DNA of 64,000 nucleotides. It comes from Caprella mutica. Its lineage: Eukaryota; Arthropoda; Malacostraca; Amphipoda; Caprellidae. The notes beneath the pieces were generated by a model, which saw nothing but the letters and a program-made list of their open reading frames with translations, had not been told where the DNA came from and ran no database searches. Below, piece by piece: positions 36,591 through 48,000 of the stretch. The number at the start of each line of letters is the position of its first letter. The first letter of the stretch is position 1. Position numbers and translations under genes: made by a program. The stretch spans positions 142,664 to 206,663 of the forward strand of contig CANNZV010001840.1 in assembly GCA_947561585.1 (NCBI GenBank), read 5' to 3'.

Positions 36591-38932
36591 AATATTGACA
36601 ACATGTTCAGTACAGACAACATGTTCAGTACAGACAACATGTTCAGTACAGACAGCATGTTCAGTAGCTACAGACAGCATGTTCAGTAGCTACAGACAGC
36701 ATGTTCAGTAGCTACAGACAGCATGTTCAGTAGCTACAGACAGCATGTTCAGTAGCTACAGACAGCATGTTCAGTAGCTACAGACAGCATGTTCAGTAGC
36801 TACAGACAGCATGTTCAGTAGCTACAGACAGCATGTTCAGTAGCTACAGACAGCATGTTCAGTAGCTACAGACAGCATGTTCAGTAGCTACAGACAGCAT
36901 GTTCAGTAGCTACAGACAGCATGTTCAGTAGCTACAGACAGCATGTTCAGTACAGACAGCATGTTCAGTACAGGCAACATGTTCAGTACAGGCAACATGT
37001 TCAGTACAGGCAACATGTTCAGTACAGGCAACATGTTCAGTACAGGCAACATGTTCAGTACAGGCAACATGTTCAGTACAGGCAACATGTTCAGTACAGG
37101 CAACATGTTCAGTACAGGCAAGATACATGTTCAGTACAGGCAAGATACATGTTCAGTACAGGCAAGATACATGTTCAGTACAGGCAAGATACATGTTCAG
37201 TACAGGCAAGATACATGTTCAGTACAGGCAAGATACATGTTCAGTACAGGCAAGATACATGTTCAGTACAGGCAAGATACATGTTCAGTACAGGCAAGAT
37301 ACATGTTCAGTACAGGCAAGATACATGTTCAGTACAGGCAAGATACATGTTCAGTACAGGCAAGATACATGTTCAGTACAGGCAAGATACATGTTCAGTA
37401 CAGGCAAGATACATGTTCAGTACAGGCAAGATACATGTTCAGTACAGGCAAGATACATGTTCAGTACAGGCAAGATACATGTTCAGTACAGGCAAGATAC
37501 ATGTTCAGTACAGGCAAGATACATGTTCAGTACAGGCAAGATACATGTTCAGTACAGGCAAGATACATGTTCAGTACAGGCAAGATACATGTTCAGTACG
37601 GGCAAGATACATGTTCAGTACGGGCAAGATACATGTTCAGTACGGGCAAGATACATGTTCAGTACGGGCAAGATACATGTTCAGTACGGGCAAGATACAT
37701 GTTCAGTACGGGCAACATACATGTTCAGTACGGGCAACATACATGTTCAGTACGGGCAACATACATGTTCAGTACGGGCAACATACATGTTCAGTACGGG
37801 CAACATACATGTTCAGTACGGGCAACATACATGTTCAGTACGGGCAACATACATGTTCAGTACGGGCAACATACATGTTCAGTACGGGCAACATACATGT
37901 TCAGTACGGGCAACATACATGTTCAGTACGGGCAACATACATGTTCAGTACGGGCAACATACATGTTCAGTACGTGCAACATACATGTTCAGTACGGGCA
38001 ACATACATGTTCAGTACGGGCAACATACATGTTCAGTACGGGCAACATACATGTTCAGTACGGGCAACATACATGTTCAGTACGGGCAACATACATGTTC
38101 AGTACGGGCAACATACATGTTCAGTACGGGCAACATACATGTTCAGTACGGGCAACATACATGTTCAGTACGGGCAACATACATGTTCAGTACGGGCAAC
38201 ATACATGTTCAGTACGGGCAACATACATGTTCAGTACGGGCAACATACATGTTCAGTACGGGCAACATACATGTTCAGTACGGGCAACATACATGTTCAG
38301 TACGGGCAACATGTTCAGTACGGGCAACATGTTCAGTACGGGCAACATGTTCAGTACGGGCAACATGTTCAGTACGGGCAACATGTTCAGTACGGGCAAC
38401 ATGTTCAGTACGGGCAACATGTTCAGTACGGGCAACATGTTCAGTACGGGCAACATGTTCAGTACGGGCAACATGTTCAGTACGGGCAACATGTTCAGTA
38501 CGGGCAACATGTTCAGTACGGGCAACATGTTCAGTACGGGCAACATGTTCAGTACGGGCAACATGTTCAGTACGGGCAACATGTTCAGTACGGGCAACAT
38601 GTTCAGTACGGGCAACATGTTCAGTACGGGCAACATGTTCAGTACGGGCAACATGTTCAGTACGGGCAACATGTTCAGTACGGGCAACATGTTCAGTACG
38701 GGCAACATGTTCAGTACGGGCAACATGTTCAGTACGGGCAACATGTTCAGTACGGGCAACATGTTCAGTACGGGCAACATGTTCAGTACGGGCAACATGT
38801 TCAGTACGGGCAACATGTTCAGTACGGGCAACATGTTCAGTACGGGCAACATGTTCAGTACGGGCAACATGTTCAGTACGGGCAACATGTTCAGTACGGG
38901 CAACATGTTCAGTACGGGCAACATGTTCCATA
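36591..38932. repeat. 18/22-bp minisatellite inside Tc1 remnant (about 110 units)
   Basis: All units contain ATGTTCAGTA. Ordered blocks from left to right: 18-mer ..CAGACAAC; 22-mer ..GCTACAGACAGC (36656-36950); 18-mer ..CAGGCAAC; 22-mer ..CAGGCAAGATAC (to about 37600); 22-mer ..CGGGCAAGATAC (5 units); 22-mer ..CGGGCAACATAC (to about 38300); 18-mer ..CGGGCAAC (about 35 units). The unit has no stop codon in most frames, which creates three overlapping frames of 600-680 codons that are not genes. Confidence 0.95.
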
Positions 38933-39049
38933 TAAAAATTTAGGCGGGCTTTTTGGTTCTTGAAATACAGTGGTTAGAATTCGGGGACTCGAGCATTCAA
39001 ACCATCACTTATTAATATCAGAGACACTGTTATACGAGACACATTGCAG

Positions 39050-39345
39050 TCATAAGATGCATTTGATACCCACAAGATATACCAATGCAGCGCTGTGGAA
39101 TTTATTCTTCAGTGACAACCTTATTACCATGAGACAGTCATTCCTAATTGAGGTGTTGCGAGTTGTACCCATTTTAGCTGGCGAAAGTGTTGATCCTGCT
39201 GATTTAAATTGAGCTATGCATACATTGTACCACACTCATAGACCTTCCTGTCCTTTCTGCTACCATTTAAATGTCCATCTTTGTGGAGATCAACAATTCT
39301 CTTATCTCGAGAAGACACCAGACGTCTTTTCTGGTTTTACACTTA
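39050..39345 (-). pseudogene. Tc1-like transposase, N-terminal DNA-binding part (broken)
   Basis: Minus-strand pieces include SSRDKRIVDLHKDGHLNGS (first helix-turn-helix style) and GSTLSPAKMGTTRNTSIRND then IRLSLKNKFHSAALVYLVGI, matching the layout of the paired-type DNA-binding region (GRP.K-like linker, then second helix set). Frameshifts are present. Confidence 0.7.
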
Positions 39346-39600
39346 TTACAGTCTGTTACAGCCAATGAAAGTTTTTTTTATAAATTACCATTAACTTTCA
39401 ACCGCCAGAAATTACCAGGTGGGTTCTTTTGATTAATAACTTTCTTCATATGAGTTGCATTAGATTACAATTTTCAAGAAATATAGATAAAATGTATATC
39501 TAATTGTATGCAAAATAGAAAGTTATTGTATGGGTTTTAATTTCAATATATGCATTTGACTATATATGCTTTCACCTACCCTTTATTTTGGCCAGCCCTA

Positions 39601-40100
39601 GGGGCTCTATCCTGAAGCTGTCTGTGGTGAATGGAAGAGAAGGGGGGTGGCGTCCCTTGGGCCCCGAACTGTTGTAATTTGGATTATGGATTGTCTTTTT
39701 TTCATTTTTACAATATTTATCATTTTTAAAACGCTACTTGCAGTTTTAGAGGATAGCGCTAGGGTTATGCTCTTCAACTACGAGGTCTTAGATTTTGTGT
39801 TAGGTAAGCTCGTAGGCTTCATTTACTATCACCTCTTCATTTCCCTCTTCCATCCGTGAGTGCAGCCACAAGTGCTTGTGTCCCGTTTCGTCACATTCCT
39901 TGGTAAGTGACTGCATTCACGGAATAGCTTTTCTGCATCCATGAGCATTGTCACCGACGGTGGTAAGTGACTTTGTTCATGGAGCCACTTTCCTCTCTGA
40001 CTGCTTCTTCTAGTCCCTTGTACTTAATTTCCTTTTGACGTCAGCGATATGGCCTTTGGTTCCGAAGCAGACGTTAAACCCCTACTAAAAAAAAATTAAT
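39601..40100 (+). repeat. Dispersed repeat family D (SINE-like), fullest copy
   Basis: It starts GGGGCTCTATCCTGAAGCTG directly at the right end of the Tc1 remnant, continues through TTGGGCCCCGAACTGTTG and ends GAAGCAGACGTTAAACCCCT followed by an A run. Shared order with 42608-42890 and shorter copies at 18330, 52975 and 57290 shows a dispersed family. The A-rich 3' end suggests retroposition. No A/B box was identified. Confidence 0.65.
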
Positions 40101-40189
40101 ATTTATTTTGGTCGCTACTATAATGTATATTCAGCTAGGTTATGGCACTCATATACCTTCAGCGCCGCTTTTTAATGACATTGACCATC

Positions 40190-40385
40190 CAATAATCCTT
40201 GAGTTATAAATTTAGACCTTTGACGTGATCGCTCCCAAAATCTAATAAATTAACTGGTTCCTGGATAATGACCAATCGTTCCACAAAATTTCAGCCAATT
40301 TGGTTGAATATTTTATCAGTTAAGCGAATAACAAGATTACAAATAAATAAATGTCGCCTAAAATATCACCTTCCGCAATCTGCGA
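40190..40385 (-). repeat. Dispersed repeat family A, copy 3
   Basis: CTCCCAAAATCTAATAAATT, AATTTGGTTGAATATTTTAT, GCGAATAACAAGATTACAAA and TAAATAAATG match copies 1 and 2. Confidence 0.6.
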
Positions 40386-40839
40386 TGATAATTACTGCAA
40401 ATTCTTAGCTTACAATCAATTTCTGTCAACAGCTCTTTGCTACTATTATACAATATAGAAAAAAGTGAAACCTCATTAGAATATTTGGTAATATTTCATA
40501 CAGTAACTATCCCTGCAAATTGTAACCACAGTCACATACACACTAGTTATTAGCTTAAGGATGTACAGTCATTCACTTACTAAAATAATGAACATTCATA
40601 TGGAAATACTATGTGAAGAACATGAATATAAAAAATTCATTTACAAGCTTGATACAGTTACAATTTAATATTGAAGTTATGTGCATGAACATGTTCCATA
40701 TGTTTCCATGGGAATATTATTGCAGGCAACAAAAACACATACATCCGGAAGATGAAAATTCATGAGTTATAAAGACTTGTGCTTCTTCTAGTAATAAATA
40801 CATATTTTATTAGAATTAATGCTCAATATACTGCGTGTG

Positions 40840-41582
40840 GAGTGCTCACTGGTGACTCAGTGCGTGTGGAGTGTTCACTGGTGACTCACTGCGTGTGGAG
40901 TGTTCACTGGTGACTCAGTGCGTGTGGAGTGCTCACTGGTGACTCAGTGCGTGTGGAGTGCTCACTGGTGACTCAGTGCGTGTGGAGTGCTCACTGGTGA
41001 CTCAGTGCGTGTGGAGTGCTCACTGGTGACTCAGTGCGTGTGGAGTGCTCACTGGTGACTCAGTGCGTGTGGAGTGCTCACTGGTGACTCAGTGCGTGTG
41101 GAGTGCTCACTGGTGACTCAGTGCGTGTGGAGAGCTCACTGGTGACTCAGTGCGTGTGGAGTGTTCACTGGTGACTCACTGCGTGTGGAGTGTTCACTGG
41201 TGACTCACTGCGTGTGGAGTGTTCACTGGTGACTCACTGCGTGTGGAGTGTTCACTGGTGACTCAGTGCGTGTGGAGTGCTCACTGGTGACTCAGTGCGT
41301 GTGGAGTGCTCACTGGTGACTCAGTGCGTGTGGAGTGCTCACTGGTGACTCAGTGCGTGTGGAGTGCTCACTGGTGACTCAGTGCGTGTGGAGTGCTCAC
41401 TGGTGACTCAGTGCGTGTGGAGTGCTCACTGGTGACTCAGTGCGTGTGGAGTGCTCACTGGTGACTCAGTGCGTGTGGAGTGCTCACTGGTGACTCAGTG
41501 CGTGTGGAGTGCTCACTGGTGACTCAGTGCGTGTGGAGTGCTCACTGGTGACTCAGTGCGTGTGGAGTGCTCACTGGTGACT
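40840..41582. repeat. 29-bp minisatellite with an AP-1-type word in every unit (about 25 units)
   Basis: The unit contains GTGCGTGTGGAGTGCTCACT followed by GGTGACTCA. TGACTCA is the consensus AP-1/TRE site and is present in all units inspected, including the GACTCACTG variants. The array starts about 4 kb before the first formin coding exon. Confidence 0.95.
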
Positions 41583-41985
41583 CGGTGCGTGTAAGTGCTG
41601 ACTGGTGACTCGGTGCGTGTAAGTGGTGACTCGGTGCGTGTAAGTGGTGACTCGGTGCGTGTAAGTGGTGACTCGGTGCGTGTAAGTGGTGACTCGGTGC
41701 GTGTAAGTGCTGACTGGTGACTCGGTGCGTGTAAGTGCTGACTGGTGACTCGGTGCGTGTAAGTGCTGACTCGGTGCGTGTAAGTGCTGACTGGTGACTC
41801 GGTGCGTGTAAGTGCTGACTGGTGACTCGGTGCGTGTAAGTGCTGACTGGTGACTCGGTGCGTGTAAGTGCTGACTGGTGACTCGGTGCGTGTAAGTGCT
41901 GACTGGTGACTCGGTGCGTGTAAGTGCTGACTGGTGACTCGGTGCGTGTAAGTGCTGACTGGTGACTCGGTGCGTGTAAGTGCTG
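41583..41985. repeat. 28-bp and 20-21-bp derivative block of the same minisatellite
   Basis: The unit contains GGTGCGTGTAAGTGCTGACT and GGTGACTC. Here the AP-1 word is lost (TGACTCG) and GTAAGTG plus CTGAC appear. Five short units at 41620-41700 lack the CTGACTG part. Minus-strand frames of 172-180 codons are repeat by-products. Confidence 0.9.
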
Positions 41986-42351
41986 ACAGATATTCACCCC
42001 TAGCAGCTGATGCTGACCCATTGCGTGACATTGTGTCTGTTTCGTGCTGCCTCTGACCCCATTGGAGATAACTGCGGCAAACATTTGCGCTGATGACTAT
42101 TCAGTTCGTGAGTTTTCCTTGCGACTGTCGGTGGTGAATTTCCCCTTCGCGTCTCTGAGATATTCATACTGGGTAAAACTGCCTTCATTTTCTTCATCTT
42201 CAGTAGCTACTCTTCAGCACAGCTTAGAAGTATAATTTAGATTGTTATTACTGCTTCATTTAGTATCTAACAGAGCATGCTTCCATACTTTTATATAATG
42301 TGCTATTGTCAGTGCCATGGTTTTGCTCTAGAAAACATATGCAACTTAGTT
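41986..42351 (+). other. Candidate 5' exon or promoter region of the formin gene
   Basis: Non-repetitive and less AT-rich than its surroundings, on the gene side of the AP-1 array. It ends at TTAG|GTAAGCT, a good donor. Translation gives no start that joins exon 1. The first known exon has its own acceptor, so an upstream non-coding exon must exist somewhere; this is only a candidate. Confidence 0.2.
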
Positions 42352-42607
42352 AGGTAAGCTGTTGGGTAAGAACAATTAAAATAGTCCAGAAAATTCTTCT
42401 TTGAAAAAATATCAAATTTTTACTGTTTAGTATGAACTTACCTAAACTCTTATTTTAGTGTTGTGTATGTAATTCGTAATGTTACGATTCAATTAATTTT
42501 GTTGGTAAACTGACTCTTAGTATTGTTGAACAAATTAAAAAAAAAGACTAACTATCTTTTCATTGAATCATATGGATGATAGATGATTGAATCTGTATCC
42601 TTATTGT

Positions 42608-42890
42608 ATAGTGGTCCTCCCAGAGGCTCTATCCTAAACCTGTCTGTGGTGACAGCTGGCTTGGGCCCCGAACTGTTGCAATTTGGATATGGATAGACTT
42701 CTTTTTATTAGTACCATTTTTTAACGCTACTTTTAGTTTATGGCTTCAGAGGATAGTGCTAGAGTTAGCTACACCCTTTACTTTCCTTCCTGATTGCTTC
42801 TTCCAGTCCCTTGTATCTAATGTCTTTTGACGTCAGTTATAATTCCTATGGTTCCTAAGCAGACGCTAAACCCGTTACTAATTAAATATT
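42608..42890 (+). repeat. Dispersed repeat family D (SINE-like), second copy
   Basis: AGAGGCTCTATCCTAAACCT, TTGGGCCCCGAACTGTTGCA and CTAAGCAGACGCTAAACCCG, in the same order as 39601-40100. Confidence 0.65.
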
Positions 42891-44090
42891 CTTTTCTCTA
42901 AAACATTTTAATTAACTTTCTTGTACAACTATTTTACTTTTAAAAAGTCGGGTCGAATATATCAGTATATAGCATTTAATTTTATCATTACAATTAAATC
43001 CACTAATTACCATATAGAACAGTCGTTCCCAGACTTTCATTTCTCACGAATCTAAACTGAAAATTTCTGCAGATCCACTGACCAACTTTCATCTTATAAC
43101 GTATAGCTAGTGCCTATACTTCGGGAAATGAATACATGATGAAACATATATGGTCTAGTGCTATCGTATGCGATTACTGATGTATCAAAAGTTATAACTA
43201 ATGGAAATGCATATATATTTTAATATTGTGTAATAGTGGTTAGAAAATACACAAAAATATTATTAATTCTGATCCTCATTGTAACTAGTACACTAGTTAT
43301 TGCACATAGTATGGAGTCTATGGACAAACAACATAACAAAGTTTTGTATTAAAAGAATATTGCAATGAATTAAAACAAAATAGTACCTAAATTATTATGA
43401 TTTAGTATAGTGATAAAATCTACCATTGAACAGTCAGAAAAACATTCATAGAAAATGCGTTAGCGAAGGGTAACTATGTTACTTTTTCAATATCACCAAT
43501 AATTGAGGAATGACATCCATTTCCTTTTTATAATAGTCTGAGTTGTGCTGTTCTATTTTCTTTTATACATTTTATAGAAAACGAATAGAAGGGGAATATT
43601 ATTTATTATTAAAAAATCAAATCTATATATAATGTAACCTTTACATCGATCTTTTTCCATTTAAAAGGAATAAACGATATTGAAGCGTCACTCTGATATT
43701 AAATGGAAACTATATATTTGCCGAAAATAGTCCAAAATGCCACGAACCAAAAGGGGGTTCGCCTTGAACGGACCTCTGGTTCAGAGCGAACCACTTTGGG
43801 AAATCCTGATACAGATCATTGTTATTTTAGTAATTAATCTCACCCAACGCACTTTGGATTCGTTACTATGTTGGGTACTTTTAGCTGGTAAATATCTCTA
43901 TTAACAGCATATATGTACACTATGTAAGTACTGGAAATATTCAGATATATGGTAGCATTCATCTGGTGTGCATTATTATTTATTGGCTCAGGCTCAGTAC
44001 CTATTGTGATTATTCTTCTGGTTGTTCATTTCATTTTTTGAAATTCAATTTAATTTTTTTTGAGAAAGGGTTTTAGTGATGTTACTGATG
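42891..44090. other. Upstream of formin exon 1, nothing recognised
   Basis: AT-rich, stop-rich. No exon or repeat supported. Confidence 0.45.
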
Positions 44091-44092
44091 TA

Positions 44093-44202
44093 CCCAGGCA
44101 GCAAGGATTTATTCCTGGGATATTAAGGGAATATCCCAGGAATAAATCCTTCTTCCCAGGGTTATTCCCTTAATATCCCAGGAATAATGCTTGCTACCTG
44201 GG
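44093..44202. mobile_element. 110-bp palindromic TA-flanked element
   Basis: Ends CCCAGGCAGCAAG and CTTGCTACCTGGG are inverted, with TA on each side. The inside repeats ATTCCTGGGATATTAAGGGA and its complement three times, so several alternative hairpins are possible. Confidence 0.75.
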
Positions 44203-44883
44203 TAGATGGTAGATTTTGTTCATTACAATGCAGTCTAGTCTTGATACATGTAATGGTATGTATCTAATGCATAAGTTACTGATATGAATACTAGTGCCCA
44301 TGTTGCAGGTTTTCTTGGTTTCTACTTTCATTTTTTAGTGTACGCTCATCTCGTTCTATTAGAGGAGGAGAGTTTCAGATTAAATTTACTTTAAGATGTT
44401 CAGAATTAAAGTTTTTATATTAGTTATCAATAGATAGTTTGTATATTCTAACACTACTTATAGAATAAACAGATACTTTCGATAGCATTAACTAACTACA
44501 CAAATACATGAAGTAGTGTTGTTCAGTCTCATATTTACCAGTGATGGTTTTCTTTCGTCACCCCTCTATTCTGCGTATTATTTTCTTTAGTTGCCAGTGA
44601 TAATTTTCTATGAACAAGATTCATTTTTAGCGCCAACTAAAGTTTTCACATGAAATGAACATTATTGTCAATTTAAAAATGAATGTATTTTTTTTTTCAA
44701 CTTTATTTATTGATATTATAGATTTTTTTAAATGATTTCCTTTCTTTTTATTACTTTTAAATGATTTCCTTTCTTTTTATTACTTTTAAATTCTAGTGAC
44801 AGGTTGAATTTACCGTTGAAATTGATTTCTATATTTTTATTTTGGCTATTTTTATCGTTCTAACATTAATTCTTTGGTTTCAG

Positions 44884-45094
44884 GCAACTGACGTTACTGT
44901 CCTAACTATCCATTACTACGGATGATACGCAAGCAGCTACGATGTTAACCGATACTATCGCAGCAGATTCTGCTTATCGTGGCGCAACCGATACTAGCAG
45001 TGACGAAACAGCTCCCTGTGCCCTCATTGGTCCAGAGGACAGTGTCCCAAAGCCAGGCCCTGAGACAGGGTGTGTCCCTTCCGTAGACTTTGAG
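44884..45094 (+). CDS. Formin exon 1 (coding from 44942)
   Basis: The acceptor is TTTGGTTTCAG at 44883. An in-frame TAA at 44903-44905 precedes the first ATG (44942, A at -3), fixing the start. An earlier out-of-frame ATG (44922, weak context) opens an 8-codon uORF whose TAA overlaps the main start. 51 codons (MLTDTIAADSAYRGATD...), phase 0 donor GAG|GTTAGT. Confidence 0.6.
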
Positions 45095-48000
45095 GTTAGT
45101 ACAATTAGCTGCCTGTGACTCATGCAGAGCTGAATTGTTGTTAGTTCAGTGATTTAAACCTTTAATTCAGTGTGTATTGATACGTCTAATGCTTATTGAT
45201 AATAACAACGCTCTTATTTATTTGACAAGGTAGTGTTACTCTAACTTTAAGAAATAACTCTTTGTTGATTCGAAACTTTTTTATTCTTTAAAGTTTGTTA
45301 TATAATATTGTCTCTTGAAAGTCCAATTTTCAGTAACTTTTAACTTATCACCGAGGTTTATTTTAGCCAAATACAACATCTAAGTTTCTCCCCATGTTAT
45401 CGGTGACTCATAACTGTGCCTTTAAATCGTTGTTCGGGTGAAGATGAAACAATTTCAGCCACTGTAAGAGTGGATACTATTCTACCATAAATTACTTTAA
45501 AAAGAATAATATGAAAACAATATTTCTGCTAATTTGTGTTATTTTGAAATGAAACACTTTATGGATAACTGTCATATTTAATTTAGTTTATATGAAGTAA
45601 CTGAAATAAGAAGATTAATATTTTTTTTTTTGTGAAATCTGCGATGCTTATGATATCAGCCAGGTACTAAATATTCTAATTTGAATTAATATCTAAAACT
45701 AGTTAGGTAGCTACTACTTAACAGCTTGATTTCTAATTCTCTTTAGACTTTAACATTAGGTAATTACAATAAGTTTGTTACCATGAGTTCAATTGAACAG
45801 CAACATAAATGTGCTAAGATAAAGTGTTAACATGCATTTATTTGTGTTGCTAATACTTTGAAAGATACACATTTAACTAACTGTGAAATAATATTTGAAA
45901 ATGTTTTAAATAATCTCTGTTTAGATGGTATATATATATTTACCAACTAAATACATGCTTTGCTAAATATTTATTAAATTAATTCTCTTTCTCATTTTCT
46001 CACTTTAAATTAAATAATGAATCCGGAGTCAGATTGACGCCAAGCCAAATCTATATGCCATCTCTTCACAGCCAGGCAACAAGGGGTTAAAATCGATAGA
46101 TCGTCAAGTTATTTAAGCAGCTCTATTTTACCTACCTAATGCCTCGCGTGACAAACTACCTGCAAATTTTCTCACCAGACACGATAGGGTTGATACCATT
46201 GTATTATTTTGCACTAACTGAGATTACTTGACTGAACTTTGTCATTTGAATATGATTCCAGATTTCAAGTCTCATTTTATTGTTTTAGCACAAGCTATAG
46301 ATAGTAATTTATGAAATGAACTTATTATAAATGTTTCATTCGCTCTGTTAGGAAATTTTCATTTTATAATTGTTAGGCATTTCTGCTAAAAAAAATAGCT
46401 AATAATAAACCTCATAGCTAATAGATTAATTTTCAATAGGAAATTATCTGCTTTCTAATATTTCTATTTTTTAATAATAGTTAGCCTATCGAAAAGATCT
46501 GAAGAGGTTACTCTTTCCTGGTTTTTTTTGCTCCAGTTGTCTTACTTCACTCAGGAATAACACTAACTATATTGTGTGTTTCAGGATGTGAACGAATTCA
46601 ACGATTTCAACTACTGGAAAACTGTCCTCCCTAACGTCAGTGAAGAGATACACAAACAGGTACACAACAACAACCTCAACAACAACAACAACAACAACAA
46701 CAACCATTACACCTCCCCCACCACCAACAACCTCAACTTCACAGAGCGAAACTGGTGCCCCGGTGTGTTCCCAGTGGTCTATCGCTCCAGGAGCTCAGGA
46801 CTATTGGATAACACCTCACTGAGGTCTGACTCCTTCTCAGGCCCACCCCTCAGTCTCCGCAGGGCGTCAATCCACACCGTCCTAGCTAAGAAGCAAGGCT
46901 TCACCCCCAGACGGGGCTCTCTAACCAAAGATGGCGGGGGATTCATCGAGTACACCAAGTTAGTGTTATAGGTAAGTTACGAATTATCGGTCTGTTACAC
47001 ATCTTCGGTCATATAAGAAAAAACGACATAGCTAATAATAAATATATGATTTTCTTTTAAATTATTATTATATCGTTTTTTCTTATATGACCATAGATGT
47101 GAAACCGACCGATAATTCATAACTTACCTAATTGTTTAGATTATTGACTTTTCTATATCTGCACTATATTTTTGTTATCAAATTATAAAGTCATAATAGA
47201 ATTGGTAGCGAGATATTATTAGAGTTATAGGCACATAGGATGATATATGTATAGCTATAATATAGCTATTTTGGATACATTACAGTCTACATAACTTCTC
47301 TTCGATGACAGCCTCTTATCAAAAAAATAAAGTGATAAATGATTGACATATGCTTCCTATCGTCAAAGGGTTTACTTTTTTTCTTATTTTAAAAGTATGT
47401 ATTTTTCAAGAGACATTTTTTCATAAATTCATCAAATCCATGAGATTTTATGAGGGAAAAATTCCCCTTTGTTTTCTTAAACAAAGTTTAAACATGTTTC
47501 GAACTTGAAGAAGTTTACAAAGAATTACTCTTTTTATTAATAGCTAATTACTCTTAATAGAGTATATATTATTTGATCATATACATATATATAAGAATAA
47601 GTGGCATACTTGTGTATGTAGGTAAACTTTCCTAGGTGTAGGGAATATATTTAAATTGATGAGAAATCTTCCCTAAATTTTTAATGAAAAACTTGCATTT
47701 ATTTGACTGTGGAATATTGATAGCTACTCATTGTTACAAAATAATTCAGAATATCCTTTTGCACAGTTTTTCCTTCAACTAATTATAGCTACACTGGTAG
47801 CTATATGAACTAAAGCTAGCTTGCTACTCAATATCATTTACATTCATAGAATAATCTGATGTGGTGATTTCTCTTAAGGCCCCCCACACACTACACGATC
47901 CACGAGCCGAGCCGGGACCACGGCCTCAGGATCTCGCGAGCCTGCCTCCCCACACATTACACGAGCCGAGCATTAGTTTGCATGATTTCTACAATTCAGA

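Larger units (their letters stand above)
35563..39598 (-). mobile_element. Defective Tc1-like transposon swollen by a minisatellite
   Basis: The inverted ends are CAGTACTGGCCAAAATATAA (left) and, on the other strand, GGGCTGGCCAAAATAAAGGG (right), with TA at both edges. CTGGCCAAAA ends are typical of Tc1 elements. Minus-strand transposase fragments lie at both sides of a 2.3-kb minisatellite. Without that array the element would be about 1.69 kb, the usual Tc1 size. Frameshifts and stops make it inactive. Confidence 0.85.

Noticed and set aside
36591..38932. Cluster of p53-type half sites (CATG cores at 18/22-bp spacing)
   Set aside because: Each unit misses the RRRCWWGYYY pattern at one position (C where R is needed), and the array is inside a dead Tc1.
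36921..38963. Three overlapping plus-strand frames of 602-680 codons and minus-strand frames in the ATGTTCAGTA array
   Set aside because: Frame-independent openness is a property of the 18/22-bp unit, and the array lies inside a dead transposon.
41513..42197. Minus-strand His/Thr/Ser repeat frames of 172-180 codons
   Set aside because: By-product of the 28-bp array; no codon bias, no conserved ends.
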